DNA of 64,000 bases from Nemertoderma westbladi (GCA_032718475.1 JAUCBJ010001176.1:55830-119829); one strand, 5' to 3'; shown: positions 1 to 10,998, counted from the first letter of the stretch. Numbers and translations: made by a program. The notes: generated by a model from the letters alone, not told the origin.

Positions 1-33
1 AGAGCATTAAGACCAATCGTGCAAGTGGAGTAG

Positions 34-1890
34 ATGGTGTTCCCCCCTGAGGTCTTTAAAATACCTGAGTGTTTAAAGCTCATCTATCCAATCATAGTAG
101 ACATGTACCGAACAACAAGAGTCCCACAAGAAATGAAAACAAATAAGTTGGTGCCAGTTCCCAAGAAGGGCAACCTAACACTCTGGTTCTTTTCGGGGAA
201 TCTCATTGGTCTCGATTGCTGCAAAGCTATACAATAGAATTCTATTAAATCGCATCAGGGATCCCATTGAGAGACTGCTCCGTGGAAATCATATTGGGTT
301 CCGTAAAGGTCGTGGGACCATGGAGCCCATTTTGGCACTTAGAAGGATAATTGAAGAGTTATCAAAAAGAAAGACAGGCATCTGGCTGATATCTTTGTTG
401 ACTTCTTCAAGGCCTTCGATTCAGTCTCTCGCTCACATATGTTCAGCATACTTTCATCATATGGGATTCCTGATGAAATTATTGCAGCAATCAGATCAGT
501 ATACGATGGTTCGACAATGTGTTCGATGTGTCTACTGTTGACGGTGACACAGAACCATTTGAAGTGTTATGGGGCGTCCTCCAGAGAGACACACTTGCAC
601 CATTCTTGTTCATAATTGTGGTTGACTATGTTCTACGCATGTCCTTAGATCATCATAATTTTTTTCATTTCAACGTTAAACCGGTCAAGCCGGCACTTTA
701 ATAGTAAAAGGGTCAGGCCATGATGTCGAATATACACACTAATTAAATAAAATAGCAACAGTAACAAACCATCACCAAAAGCAATGACAAATACTGACTA
801 AGGTGGGTCGGATCACGTGTAGTGTTATTCGAGCGTAGTGGTAGTGATGATTTGTGGTATGATAGCTGTGTGTCTCATGGGATGTTGTAAAATTCCAGAA
901 TTCGTTTCCTCCTAACGTCAAGGGACTTCGATTGGTGACTCAGGCAACTGGCGACAAACATACCGTTGAACTGGTCCGTAAGTGTCGGTCGGTAAATGTT
1001 TATGCGCGAGCAGAGGGCGCGGGGGTCATAAGCAAATGACATGGTGATGGGGTGATGATAACTCCACCTACTGGCTCCAGAAGTCGAGGAATTCCTGCCA
1101 ATTACCTAACTGATCTAGACTTTGCTGATGACTTAGGAGTACTCTCAGAATCACTAGAGGGAGCCCAACGGCTCCTCAGCTCATTAGAACATGCTGCTTC
1201 TAGTGTTGGTCTTTTATTAACTCCAGAAAGACCACAATTTTGACAGTTAACTTTGAAAGTCCTCAGCAAGTCTCTGATCGGATGAGCATAAGCTTAAAGG
1301 ATGGTATGCTTGAGCATGTGGATAACTTCTGTTACCTGGGATCATGGATTCGGAAGTCAGGTGAGGACCTTCGAATACGTAAGGGAAAGGCATGGGCAGC
1401 CTTGAATAGGCTTTCCAGGATTTGTAAGTCACCGAGAATTAATCGGAAACTTAAGGTCCGATTATTTAGAGTAGCAGTAGTTATAGTACTCCTCTATGGG
1501 AGTCCATGCTGGGCTCTAACTGCTGAGGACACCAAATCTCTGGATGGCACATTCACAAGAATGCTACGCCGGGTTCATTGTGTCAAGTACAATGCACACA
1601 TCTCCAACCAGACACTATATAACATTGGAGGTGTCTCATTGGTTCCCCAAAGCTTGACACTAGAACAAAATCGCCTCCGCTTTGCAGGACGCCGTGAGGA
1701 CCAGCCAGTGCATAATCTTGTACTTTGGCAGCCTCATGGAGTGAATAAGCATAGTGGACAGAAAAATTACTTTCTTGAGACACATCTTAAAGGACACTGG
1801 CCTTGAAGATGCGGATGATCTAGCAAATGTCATGGGTGATAAGGAGTTGTGGCGGCGCAATTTTGTTGACAAGCCGGCACAGCATTCATA
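34..1890 (+). pseudogene. Degenerate non-LTR (LINE) reverse transcriptase
   Basis: Fragments of one non-LTR retrotransposon RT are spread over shifting frames: roughly 34-237, 206-541, 519-640, 1080-1243 and 1240-1890. Visible landmarks are a finger/palm segment with GFRKGRGTMEPILALRRI (about 290-350), a palm motif FADDLGVLSES (about 1120-1152), then YLGSWIRKSG and LLYGSPCWALT (about 1336-1530), which are typical of the RT C-terminal half in RTE/CR1-like elements. The frames are out of register and a stretch without RT similarity lies at about 640-1060, so the copy is dead. No endonuclease domain is visible, because the window starts inside the element. Clade assignment is by eye and uncertain. 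Confidence 0.8.
640..1060. other. Non-RT segment interrupting the LINE relic
   Basis: RT coding similarity is lost after about 640 and resumes near 1080, just before the FADD palm motif. The intervening 0.4 kb has no ORF and no inverted repeat that I can see. It may be an insertion, or a replacement by another copy's untranslated sequence. Boundaries are approximate. Confidence 0.4.
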
Positions 1891-1921
1891 AAAATGCAGC
1901 TGCAATGCAGCATGCCGATCC

Positions 1922-1944
1922 TTGTAGTAGTAGTAGTAGTAGTA
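1922..1944 (+). repeat. (GTA)n tail of the LINE relic
   Basis: A run of GTA trinucleotides directly follows the end of RT coding similarity. Short tandem-repeat tails are usual at the 3' ends of RTE-like and some CR1-like elements, so this probably marks the original 3' terminus. Confidence 0.6.
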
Positions 1945-2846
1945 TGTTAGTGACATTGGTACCAGTGAGTGATCGAGTTTAGTTCAAGGAGAACGTCAGT
2001 GACATCGGTACCAGTAGTGATCGAGTTTAGTTCTAGGAGTATGTCAGGGACATCTGTACCAGTGAGTGATCGAGTTTAGTTCTAGGAGTATGTCAGTGAC
2101 ATCTGTACCAGTGAGTGATCGAGTTTAGTTCTAAGAGTATGTCAGTGACATCGGTACCAGTGAGTGATCGATTTTAGTTCTAGGAGTATGTCAGTGACAT
2201 CGGTACCAGTGAGTGGTCGAGTTTAGTTCAAGGAGTATGTCAGTGACATCGGTACCAGTGAGTGATCGATTTTAGTTCTAGGAGTATGTCAGTGACATCG
2301 GTACCAGTGAGTGGTCGAGTTTAGTTCAAGGAGTATGTCAGTGACATCGGTACCAGTGAGTGATCGATTTTAGTTCTAGGAGTATGTCAGTGACATCTGT
2401 ACCAGTGAGTGATCGAGTTTAGTTCTAAGAGTATGTCAATGACATCGGTACCAGTGAGTGGTCGAGTTTAGTTCTAGGAGTATGTCAGTGACATCGGTAC
2501 CAGTGAGTGATCGAGTTTAGTTCTAGGAGTATGTCAGTGACATCGGTACCAGTGAGTGATCGAGTTTAGTTCTAGGAGTATGTCAGGGACATCTGTACCA
2601 GTGAGTGATCGAGTTTAGTTCTAGGAGTGTGTCAGTGACATCGGTACCAGTGAGTGATCGAGTTTAGTTCTAGGAGTATGTCAGTGACATCGGTACCAGT
2701 GAGTGATCGAGTTTAGTTCTAGGAGTATGTCAGTGACATCGGTACCAGTGAGTGATCGAGTTTAGTTCTAAGAGTATGTCAGTGACATCGGTACCAGTGA
2801 GTGATCGAGTTTAGTTCAAGGAGTATGTCAGTGACATCGGTACCAG
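1945..2846. repeat. 49-bp minisatellite, about 18 copies
   Basis: Head-to-tail copies of a 49-bp unit containing GTCAGTGACATCGGTACCAG and GTGATCGAGTTTAGTTCTAG. Copies differ by a few substitutions (ATCGG/ATCTG, CTAGG/CAAGG, GATCG/GGTCG), and the variants alternate in a way that suggests duplication of blocks of two or more units. It begins directly after the LINE tail. No coding potential. Confidence 0.95.
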
Positions 2847-2882
2847 GTTTGAAGTTCCCAAGGATAAGGTATATATATATAT

Positions 2883-3792
2883 ACCATGACCCGTAATATA
2901 GTGTCATTTTCTCATGACACGGACCCCCCCCCCCCCCCCCCCCCCCCAAATTTTTCTACAAATCTTTATCATATTGCTTGAAATTTGAAACACAACTAGT
3001 TCCACTCACCGTGGTTGTTACCATGAAGCCGGAATTTTCGATTTTGCCTTTAAATTTTATTCATAAGCGTTTTAAAAAAGTGTCTTTTTCGAAATCGCAC
3101 CCTCCGTATCGTGGACATTCTTCACATTAGTCGTAATTATTTCATATCATTAAAAAGCTTGCGTTAAAAGGATTCCAAATATGTAACAATGTCTGAATTT
3201 CGTTGAGAAACAGCTGAGAAATAGGCACTCAAAGATTGCAAGAATTATTGTTCACTGTAGGCCATTTATTCTATTTAATAATTACACAATATTCTGGAAC
3301 AATTTGTTTAAGTATGATTAGCTACGCAATATAGATATCGTATAGGCATTCCGCTGTTCCATACCAACTCATAAAATAAATAACTCGTTCTAGAATATTG
3401 TGTATCTATTAAATAGAATAAATGGCCTACAGGGAACGATAATTCTTGCTATCTTTGAAAGCCTATTTCTCAACTGTTTCTCAATGAAATTCAGATATTG
3501 CTACATATTTGGAATCCTTTCAACGCAAGCTTTCTATTGATGTGAAAAAATTACGACTAAAGTGAAGAATGGCAATGATACAGAGGGTGCGATTTCGCAA
3601 AAGACACTTTTTTTAAACACTTATAAATAAAATTTAAAGGCGAAATCGAAAATTCCGGCTTCATGGTAACAACCACGGTGAGTTGAACTAGTTGTGTTTC
3701 CAATTTCAAGCAATTTGATAAAGATATGTAGAAAAATTTGGGGGGGGGGGGTCCGTGTCATCAGAAAATGATCCTATATTACGGGTCATGGT
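2883..3792. mobile_element. 910-bp palindromic foldback element (family A)
   Basis: The left half (from ACCATGACCCGTAATAT) is repeated in inverted orientation by the right half (ending ATATTACGGGTCATGGT), with the symmetry centre near 3340. A C-run of 24 (2924-2947) is mirrored by a G-run of 12 (3740-3751), and the arms continue through matching blocks such as CACCGTGGTTGTTACCATGA. There is no ORF, so it is a non-autonomous foldback/MITE-like element. Flanks are TATATA-rich, consistent with a TA-type target, but an exact target duplication is not resolved. A second copy lies at 33657-34443. Confidence 0.85.
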
Positions 3793-4284
3793 GTATATTG
3801 GGGAGGGTAACAGACATTAACTAATGTTACTGGAGAATTCGAGGTTGTGTTGTAATGCCAAGCGAGAAATGATATCTATTGTATTGTAGGCCACATTGTG
3901 GCAGGAGTATCCGGGGATTTCAACATCCGTTGCCATTGTTTCAGACAAAAGCGCAGAATGTATGTTGTGGAGAAAGTTTCATTCGTAGTATTGTCTAATG
4001 TAGTTCTACTGTAATTCCTTCAACATTCCAAGCGACTAGGGAGAGTGATTTAACACTGTTATCTCCTATTTGAATTGTAGGAAGATTAAATGGGAATTCT
4101 GAAAATAGGATTCGGTTTTCCCCTATAACAAATCGGTTACACCATTTTTTTATGTTAAAGACGGCCAAGTATGGTAGGGTTGAGCACAGTGGCAGCATAA
4201 GATGGTATTGAAAGTTGGGAGGCCATGAGGAGGTAAATTGCGGAAATACAAGGTATCAGGTAGTATTTCCAGGTCTATCTTTTA

Positions 4285-4490
4285 CCTGCGCCGCTAGCTG
4301 AATGGTTAGAGCGTCAGTCTTCCAACTCGGAGGTCGACAGTTCGATCCCACCTGGACGTCATTGCCAACTTTGCAAAAGCTGTGCTCAACAAAATATTAT
4401 AATATTTTTTATGTGTTTAATCTACTCCACTCCTCCCAGGCTAGTGACCCCTCTGTATGTATGAAGCCAAGCTACGGCCCATTCTAGAAT
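4285..4490 (+). mobile_element. tRNA-derived SINE
   Basis: The 5' part has Pol III promoter boxes: A box TAGCTGAATGG at 4295-4305 and B box GTTCGATCC at 4340-4348, 35 bp apart. The acceptor and anticodon stems do not pair well, so this is a tRNA-derived head and not a functional tRNA. A tRNA-unrelated body follows to about 4490. The 3' boundary is a guess. Confidence 0.55.
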
Positions 4491-5977
4491 AAGTTCTAAT
4501 ATTATATTTTCTTTACAACCGTTCCAATCTTTCCGCAACATTTTGCACATAGGCCATTTGTTATGTTAATTTCTGGTTTTTCCCGTGGTTTGTTGTTGAT
4601 TCTAATTAGGAGGTATGCTGGCTGCGATCTGCTGTTATATTTATTTTAGAATTTAGAGATTAATATATGTATTCCTCCTAATTAAAACATAATTGTTCAA
4701 TTTGTAATTTTTAAATTCTTAGGAAGAACCGGCAGTACTATGCTATGGGTACACACTTTGTGACCAATTTTTGGCATTACTATGTTATGGGTGCCCACTT
4801 TTTGACCAATTTTTTTGATATGAGAATGGCTTTTATTGTGAGGATTTTTGTACTAGAACAAATATTTGACCTTCTATCAGTAAGATGGTAGCTAGAAATT
4901 TTGTTTTTTAGTTAGCTAGTACTTTTGTTTTAGGTAGCTAGTACTTTTGTTTTTTAGTTAGCTAGTACTTTTTATTAGCGAGTGAAAAAAATTATAATTG
5001 AAAAGTGAAAACAATTTTTTGACCAACTTTTTCTTGTAAAAATGGCTTTTATTATGAGGTTTTTTGTTCTAGAACAAATACTTGAACTTCAGTCAGAAAG
5101 ATGGTACCAGTAACTAGTACTTTTGATTTTGTGTTAGCTAGTAAGGTACTTGTACTATTTATTAGCTAGTAAAAAAATTAAAGATATAATTTATTTCTTA
5201 ATCATATATTTGTCTGGTATAATTTATTAGTCATGGTAGCTACTGTAGTAATTTTTATTTGATTTTCAAAGTAGCTAGTAATTAGTCACTAGCTAGTTTT
5301 TTATACAAAACATAGGCAGATGCAAAATACAGTTTTTACTAGGCCTATTCAGAAATGTAAATTATGTACATTTTTTATTATATTCAGTCAGAACACTACC
5401 GTTGCTTAAAGGAATAGTTTATCATATTATTTTCTTGATCTTTTCCAGAGCATCCAAACCATTTCTAGATTTATTTCTCTTTTTATTAGTCATTCTAGAA
5501 TATCTTAATGATATGAAAATTGTCTAAATATAAGGGGCACAACAATTTTTTTGTAATTTTAAGATCACTAGCTACCTTTAAAAACACTAGCCACCATAAT
5601 AAAAAATAATAGCTAACCTCTCTCTTAATGGTGAAATTTACGTTCTAGAATAAACAAAAAACATCATGTTAATAGCCATTAACATGGTCAAATAAATGGT
5701 TAAAAAGTGGGTACCCATATTATACCGGTAGTAATGCCAAATTTTTCACATATGAAAATGGAAAATGAGTTTTTTTGTTCAAGAACAAATATTTGACCAC
5801 CTGAAAGTAATGTGGTAGTAGCTAGTAATTTTGATTTTCTGTTAGCTAGTACTTTCTAACAGCCAGTGAAAAAATAATGTTGAAAATATTTTGACCAATA
5901 TTTTCTTGTGAAAATGGTTTTTTTCATTGGCGTTTTATCGACATGGCGTTTTTTATTCTAGAACAAATATTGGCTAG
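4491..5977. other. AT-rich repeat-derived region, no gene
   Basis: No supported ORF. The stretch is rich in recurring words (GCTAGTA, TTCTAGAAC, GGGTACCCAC) also found inside the family B foldback elements at 5978 and 28458. It is probably built from old fragments of that family. Confidence 0.5.
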
Positions 5978-6651
5978 AGCTCCGTATAGAACTGCATTTT
6001 TAAAACATATGTCATTGTTACTAGGCAAACATTGAAGAGTTCTAGAACAATATAAAATTATTATTTACTATTCTAGAACATAAATAAAATAAAAAATATA
6101 ATGTTCTAGAAGATATAGCTAGTTTTTTTTTAATTTAAATAGCTAGTAAATTTAAAAAAATATCCAATTTGGTAGATCAATTTTCTAATAAATAAATAAA
6201 ATAAATAAATAAATTTTTTTGTATTATCAGCTATTTTAAATTTGAAAAATAACTAGCTAAATGTTCTAGAACATTATATTATTTGTATTATTTATGCTCT
6301 AGAATAGTGTATAATACATATAATATTAATAAATTAAATAAAAAATAATAATGTTTTAAAACATATTGCTAGTTTTTTTTAATTTTAAAATAGCTAGTAA
6401 ATTTAACAAATAATACAATTTGGTACCGGTAGATTTTTAGACTTTTTTAGTAATAATATAAATATAAATTTTTTATTATTACTAGTTATTTTAAATTTTA
6501 AAAATTACGAGCTATATGTTCTAGAACAATAAATTCTTTATTTTATTTTGTTCTAGAATAGTGTATATTATATATTTTTTGTTCTAGAACTCTTAACTGT
6601 GGCCATCGAAACAATGATTTATGTTATAAAAATTCAGTTCTATACGGAACT
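5978..6651. mobile_element. Foldback element, family B
   Basis: Imperfect inverted repeats: the left end carries TCCGTATAGAACTGCATTTT and the right end carries its complement, ending CAGTTCTATACGGAACT. The arms continue through a conserved ACAATGA/TCATTGT block and GAGTTCTAGAACA/TGTTCTAGAACTC. The AT-rich centre carries GCTAGTA/TACTAGC words. No ORF. Related copies are at 6910, 28458 and 33594. Confidence 0.75.
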
Positions 6652-6909
6652 GTTACCCAAGTATTTGACCTTTGACCTTGAAGAATAGTTTTAGTAATTT
6701 TGATTTTGAGTTAGCTAGTAGTAGGCTACTTTAATAATCCTCAGTTGAATTTGTCTGGAATAATTTATGGGTTATCGTAGCTAGTAATTTTTATTTTATA
6801 ATCAATGTAGAATTATTTACTTAGCTACTTTTTATTGTATAAAATTTATTATATTAAAATACAGCTTTTATTATTCAGAAATGTAAATGATATCCTTTTT
6901 TTTGGTAAC
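6652..6909. other. AT-rich spacer, no gene
   Basis: AT-rich sequence with GCTAGTA words as in the preceding repeats. I see no gene, RNA or complete element here. Confidence 0.4.
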
Positions 6910-6964
6910 AGTTCCGTATAGAACTACATTTTTATAACATAAATCATTGTTACCATGGCAACAG
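6910..6964 (+). mobile_element. Solo arm of foldback family B
   Basis: Closely matches the left arm of the 28458 copy (AGTTCCGTATAGAACT through CATTGTTACCATGGCAACAG) but has no partner arm. It ends in a short triplication of CAACAGTTAC immediately before the 41-bp satellite. Confidence 0.65.
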
Positions 6965-6987
6965 TTACCAACAGTTACCAACAGCAA

Positions 6988-8267
6988 TCGTTTTATTCTA
7001 GCTGGTGGGTATTGGTTGGTTTCCTGGTTTGTTTTATTCTAGCTAGTGGGTATTGGTTGGTTTGCTGGTTCGTTTTATTCTAGCTAGTGGGTATTGGTTG
7101 GTTTGCTGGTTCGTTTTATTCTAGCTGGTGGGTATTGGTTGGTTTGCTGGTTCGTTTTATTCTAGCTAGTGGGTATTGGTTGGTTTGTGGGGTATTGGTT
7201 GGTTTGCTGGTTCGTTTTATTCTAGCTGGTGGGTATTGGTTGGTTTGCTGGTTCGTTTTATTCTAGCTGGTGGGTATTGGTTGGTTTGCTGGTTCGTTTT
7301 ATTCTAGCTAGTGGGTATTGGTTGGTTTGTTGGGTATTGGTTGGTTTGCTGGTTCGTTTTATTCTAGCTGGTGGGTATTGGTTGGTTTGCTGGTTCGTTT
7401 TATTCTAGCTAGTGGGTATTGGTTGGTTTGTGCTGGGTATTGGTTGGTTTGCTGGTTCGTTTTATTCTAGCTAGTGGGTATTGGTTGGTTTGCTGGTTCG
7501 TTTTATTCTAGCTGGTGGGTATTGGTTGGCTTGCTGGTTCGTTTTATTTAAGCTAGTGGGTATTGGTTGGTTTGCTGGTTCGTTTTATTCTAGCTGGTGG
7601 GTATTGTTTGTTTTGCTGGTTCGTTTTATTCTAGCTGGTGGGTATTGGTTGGTTTGCTGGTTCGTTTTATTCTAGTTAGTGGGTATTGGTTGGTTAGTTG
7701 GGTATTGGTTGGTTTGCTGGTTCGTTTTATTCTAGCTAGTGGGTATTGGTTGGTTTGCTGGTTCGTTTTATTCTAGCTGGTGGGTATTGTTTGGTTTGCT
7801 GGTTCGTTTTATTCTAGCTGGTGGGTATTGGTTGGTTTGCTGGTTCGTTTTATTCTAGCTAGTGGGTATTGGTTGGTTTGTGCTGGGTATTGGTTGGTTT
7901 GCTGGTTCGTTTTATTCTAGCTAGTGGGTATTGGTTGGTTTGCTGGTTCGTTTTATTCTAGCTGGTGGGTATTGGTTGGCTTGCTGGTTCGTTTTATTTA
8001 AGCTAGTGGGTATTGGTTGGTTTGCTGGTTCGTTTTATTCTAGCTGGTGGGTATTGTTTGGTTTGCTGGTTCGTTTTATTCTAGCTGGTGGGTATTGGTT
8101 GGTTTGCTGGTTCGTTTTATTCTAGCTAGTGGGTATTGGTTGGTTTGCTGGTTCGTTTTATTCTAGCTGGTGGGTATTGGTTGGCTTGCTGGTTCGTTTT
8201 ATTTAAGCTAGTGGGTATTGGTTGGTTTGCTGGTTCGTTTTATTCTAGCTAGTGGGTATTGGTTGGT
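6988..8267. repeat. 41-bp satellite, left part
   Basis: Tandem copies of a 41-bp unit (GGTTGGTTTGCTGGTTCG, then TTTTATTCTAGCTGGTGGGT and ATT), mixed with shorter units where part is missing (GGTTGGTTTGTGCTGGGTATT and similar). Open frames through it translate only to a repetitive hydrophobic peptide and are not genes. The array is cut by the BEL/Pao element at 8272 and resumes at 25701. Confidence 0.95.
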
Positions 8268-8272
8268 TTGAT
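8268..8272. repeat. Target-site duplication, left copy (TTGAT)
   Basis: TTGAT precedes the 5' LTR and is repeated at 25701-25705 after the 3' LTR. Removing the element and one copy leaves GGTTGGTTTGATGGTTCG, a normal satellite unit with one C-to-A change, which supports these as the true insertion boundaries. Confidence 0.85.
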
Positions 8273-8395
8273 TATAGAATTATATTCCCTAAATGCCGTG
8301 GATTTTCAAAATTTTATTTTATTCGAATTAACTTTGTAAAAGATTACTTTGAGTCCTCATTTGTGTTTGTTCTATCATTTGTACGCCTATCGGTC

Positions 8396-8475
8396 AAGTG
8401 GTTCAGTAGCTCAGTCGGTAGAGCGTTGGAAATTATATGTGTAGTAGGTATTGAGTTCGAATCCTAGTAAGTGCG
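8396..8475 (+). other. tRNA-like sequence with Pol III A and B boxes inside the LTR
   Basis: A box TAGCTCAGTCGG (8407-8418) and B box GTTCGAATCC (8455-8464) lie in U3, upstream of the TATA box. The D arm GCTC/GAGC pairs, but the acceptor, anticodon and T stems do not, so it is not a working tRNA. It is present unchanged in the 3' LTR (23909-23988). It may be a captured SINE head or a functional internal Pol III promoter. Confidence 0.55.
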
Positions 8476-8642
8476 AATTATTTTTTGTACAGAATTTCAA
8501 CTCATTTAAATTGACCGCTACAAATTAATTGCATTTGTCTGTACCAATGAGACTGTAGTTATTTGATTGTAACCAATGTCGTGCAAGTTATATATTAGCT
8601 GGACCAATAGCTATCTTTAAAACCCTGTTAGAACCTATAGAA

Positions 8643-8664
8643 CAATCGAGAATTTTCTCGATTG
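8643..8664. promoter_or_regulatory. Perfect 10-bp-arm palindrome upstream of the LTR TATA box
   Basis: CAATCGAGAA and TTCTCGATTG are separated by TT, ending 18 bp before the TATA box. The position suits a dimeric factor-binding site; function is inferred. It is also present in the 3' LTR at 24156-24177. Confidence 0.45.
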
Positions 8665-8682
8665 ATTGCAGCACAAATTTGC

Positions 8683-8690
8683 TATATAAA
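8683..8690 (+). promoter_or_regulatory. LTR TATA box
   Basis: TATATAAA, followed about 30 bp later by a pyrimidine-rich start region (TTCATTAGTTCTCTCTCTC). This is the likely Pol II promoter for the genomic RNA. The equivalent site in the 3' LTR is 24196-24203. Confidence 0.6.
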
Positions 8691-8818
8691 GGTGCGATTT
8701 GTTCATTAGTTCTCTCTCTCAATCTTACACATCACAATCTTATACATTCATTATCTCAGTGCATTCTATCTATATCTTTCTGATCTCATTAGTTATTATC
8801 TTATCTGTTTGATTTTGT

Positions 8819-8824
8819 AATAAA
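8819..8824 (+). terminator. LTR polyadenylation signal
   Basis: AATAAA about 135 bp downstream of the TATA box. The corresponding copy at 24332-24337 in the 3' LTR would end the genomic transcript, giving a short R region. Confidence 0.55.
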
Positions 8825-9923
8825 AGTTCGAAATACTTGTCAATCTCAGCCCTTTTCTATCTGTTTTACCATGGATTCACTACGGTGAACAAACCTAAGG
8901 GACAGGATGGCCGGCTAGAGATCGGGCCGCAGCAATGAACGGGAACATCGAGGGAATGTAGACCAGAGACAACCCGCAATACCATCTCGAGTTATTCGCC
9001 CATCGCCTGAAAGGTTAGACAGCGTTCGACGCCTTGCTACCTAAGTGTAAGACCAAAAGATCAAAAGGGTAGAAGTAGTGACACGCTGTGAGCCTAAAAT
9101 TACATCTTAGGGACTGTACTGTCTTGATTCAGGAAAAACCGCAGTAGACCTTCATATTCCTACTGGGGGAGAGCGCAGGCAGATACTAGTACGCAGATAG
9201 GACGTAGGCACACCGGTACGAAGCATACAAATTGGTAGGGTGCAGCAAACTGTACGCCTAACTCTTGCTAAGTGCAGGTGCGCTTGCGACTATTTGCAGT
9301 ACAACGGTGTCCATTGCATTAGAACTTGTAGGCTAGGAGGGTTGCTGTGTTTTCACCTGAATTAGGATTGTACCGTTCAGGCGGTAGGGCAGTTTACAAC
9401 TAGGCGCAAATAAATTGAGGCTATTAGGGATATACTAACATCTACCGTGTCCCCGCCAACGTCTTGATAGGAAGTTACCCAGCCTACCTAGGTGACTAAA
9501 ATTCTAGATAAGAGCCAGGATAGCTATTAGTAACTGTACGCCTACAGTAGTAAACTAACACATCTCTTCTTAGTATCAGGGACCTGGTACCTAAAATTGC
9601 CGAATTCTGGACGTAGCATTAACCTTATGCCTGAATTTGAGTCCTGGAAATACGCAAGAGGGGAAGGAACCTTATCATTCGTGAGTATTGGACCTACAAG
9701 TTACAAAATTAGAATATTCGTAAAATGCACACCGTACCCAGTAATTATATATGTGAAGGAGCAAAACTGCTTTTGACCGTTCAGAATTGACACACGCGCG
9801 TTAGAAATTATTTACACCTCAAAATATATAAAATTAACTTTCGTCCTTACTGCACTTTGCTCGCTAGTTAGACATCTCCAAATATCTGCCTCTGTACCTA
9901 GCTAGCGTCCCTTTGCCCAACCA

Positions 9924-9929
9924 TATAAA
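9924..9929 (+). promoter_or_regulatory. Second TATA-like box near the LTR 3' end
   Basis: TATAAA in CCATATAAATCACACCGCGG, with a TCAGT initiator-like sequence about 40 bp downstream (9966). It could be an alternative promoter close to the leader, but the spacing is slightly long and the call rests on two short matches. Confidence 0.25.
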
Positions 9930-10187
9930 TCACACCGCGGCAAAGTATACGAGCCCCTTAGTCCGTCAGTGAGTCAGCCTGATTTTAGGATTCGCTGCGC
10001 GGGATTTTGTTTTATCGAAGTTTGTCTGCTCGTAGACTGTTTTCTGCCTCACCGGTTATAAGAGATCGATACTGCAATATATTCGCTTACTTAGAGTTTA
10101 CTGTTTTGGTGAGAAGGTCGGATTTATGATTTGATTCACAAACTTTACAGTAGGACATTGCAGGTATTGTTACTGTCTCTTCGAATA

Positions 10188-10998
10188 GTAGGAATATGTT
10201 TTACTGAACTACGGTTCGGTAGGACTAAAGTTATTTGAAAATTTTGTATTTTGAGGTAAAAGTTTGTATTTGATTAGCTAAGTGCTAATTTTTGAAATAA
10301 AAATTTGATTTGAACCGCGTGTAAAATATTTTTGGAATTGAATACCGGTGTTTAAAAAAGGGTTTAAATACCATATTGTACCGGTACAAAATTTTTCGTA
10401 AAGTAAAACCTAACTCTTTTGTTTTTCAGGATTCAGAACTCATTTCTAGACTGTAACGGGAGCAAGACCGTGTTTAGCAAGTTTGGGAGATAGATAACTC
10501 AACAACTTTGGTTGGGAAAATCGCGTTTCGTCCGCAACGTTAAAAACGGAAAGGTTCACGTCCGGTTTGTATCTGGGAATCTGTTTTTCTGGAGAATTAT
10601 TGGAGTGGGTGAGTTCGAAAAGTTGCATAAATAAGTTAGGCATTACCGTATTAGTTAAAATTATTGTGGGTTCCACTGTCTCAAGTATTTATGCATTCCG
10701 TACGATTTCTTTGTTCATTGCTGAATTAGTCCGTATTATTGTATTTAATTTACCTTTTGATAACGCATATCGTTATCCGATTTATTTGTTATAAAATTGG
10801 CCGCTAGGCTAATTTTATTATATACTTATTCCGTGACATTTATTTGCTGTAAAATTGGCCGTTTTAGGCTAATTTTATCCATCTGCTATAAAATCGGCCG
10901 GTAGGCTAATTTTATATGACTGTAATTAGTACCGTTTTATACAAATACGGTAAGTTTGATACTTTGACACTCACTTTACTTGACTTACAACTATCGAA
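10188..10998 (+). other. Retroelement leader with three tandem stem-loops
   Basis: Untranslated leader between LTR and Gag-like ORF. It starts GTAGGAATATG with no obvious primer-binding site. Near its end, three copies of a palindromic unit, TAAAATTGGCC(n)GGCTAATTTTA, occur at 10792-10817, 10850-10877 and 10889-10914, each able to form a hairpin. Another hairpin, GATAACG/CGTTATC, is at 10760-10778. The location suits a packaging or translation signal; the function is inferred. Confidence 0.6.
10950..10955 (+). promoter_or_regulatory. Candidate splice donor in the leader
   Basis: ACG|GTAAGT lies 49 nt before the Gag-like ATG. It could be joined to the candidate acceptor at 19128 to make a subgenomic RNA for the zinc-knuckle ORF, as retroelements do for env. 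This rests on consensus matches only. Confidence 0.3.

Larger units (their letters stand above)
8273..10187 (+). repeat. 5' LTR (1,915 bp)
   Basis: Matches 23786-25700 without net indels. By eye I find four substitutions: near 8830, 9167, 9643 and 9809. The ends are TATAG...GAATA, a 3-bp inverted TAT/ATA and not the usual TG...CA. A TATA box (8683-8690) and AATAAA (8819-8824) suggest U3 of about 0.44 kb, a short R of about 0.1 kb and an unusually long U5 of about 1.3 kb. Confidence 0.93.

Noticed and set aside
7481-8125. ORFs for a hydrophobic Trp/Phe/Leu-rich peptide in the 41-bp satellite
   Set aside because: Pure repeat translation, found on both sides of the insertion in the same form; no start context or unique sequence.
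10446-10794. Small ORFs in the retroelement leader
   Set aside because: Short, overlapping on both strands, no recognisable motif, and located in the region with hairpins expected for an untranslated leader.
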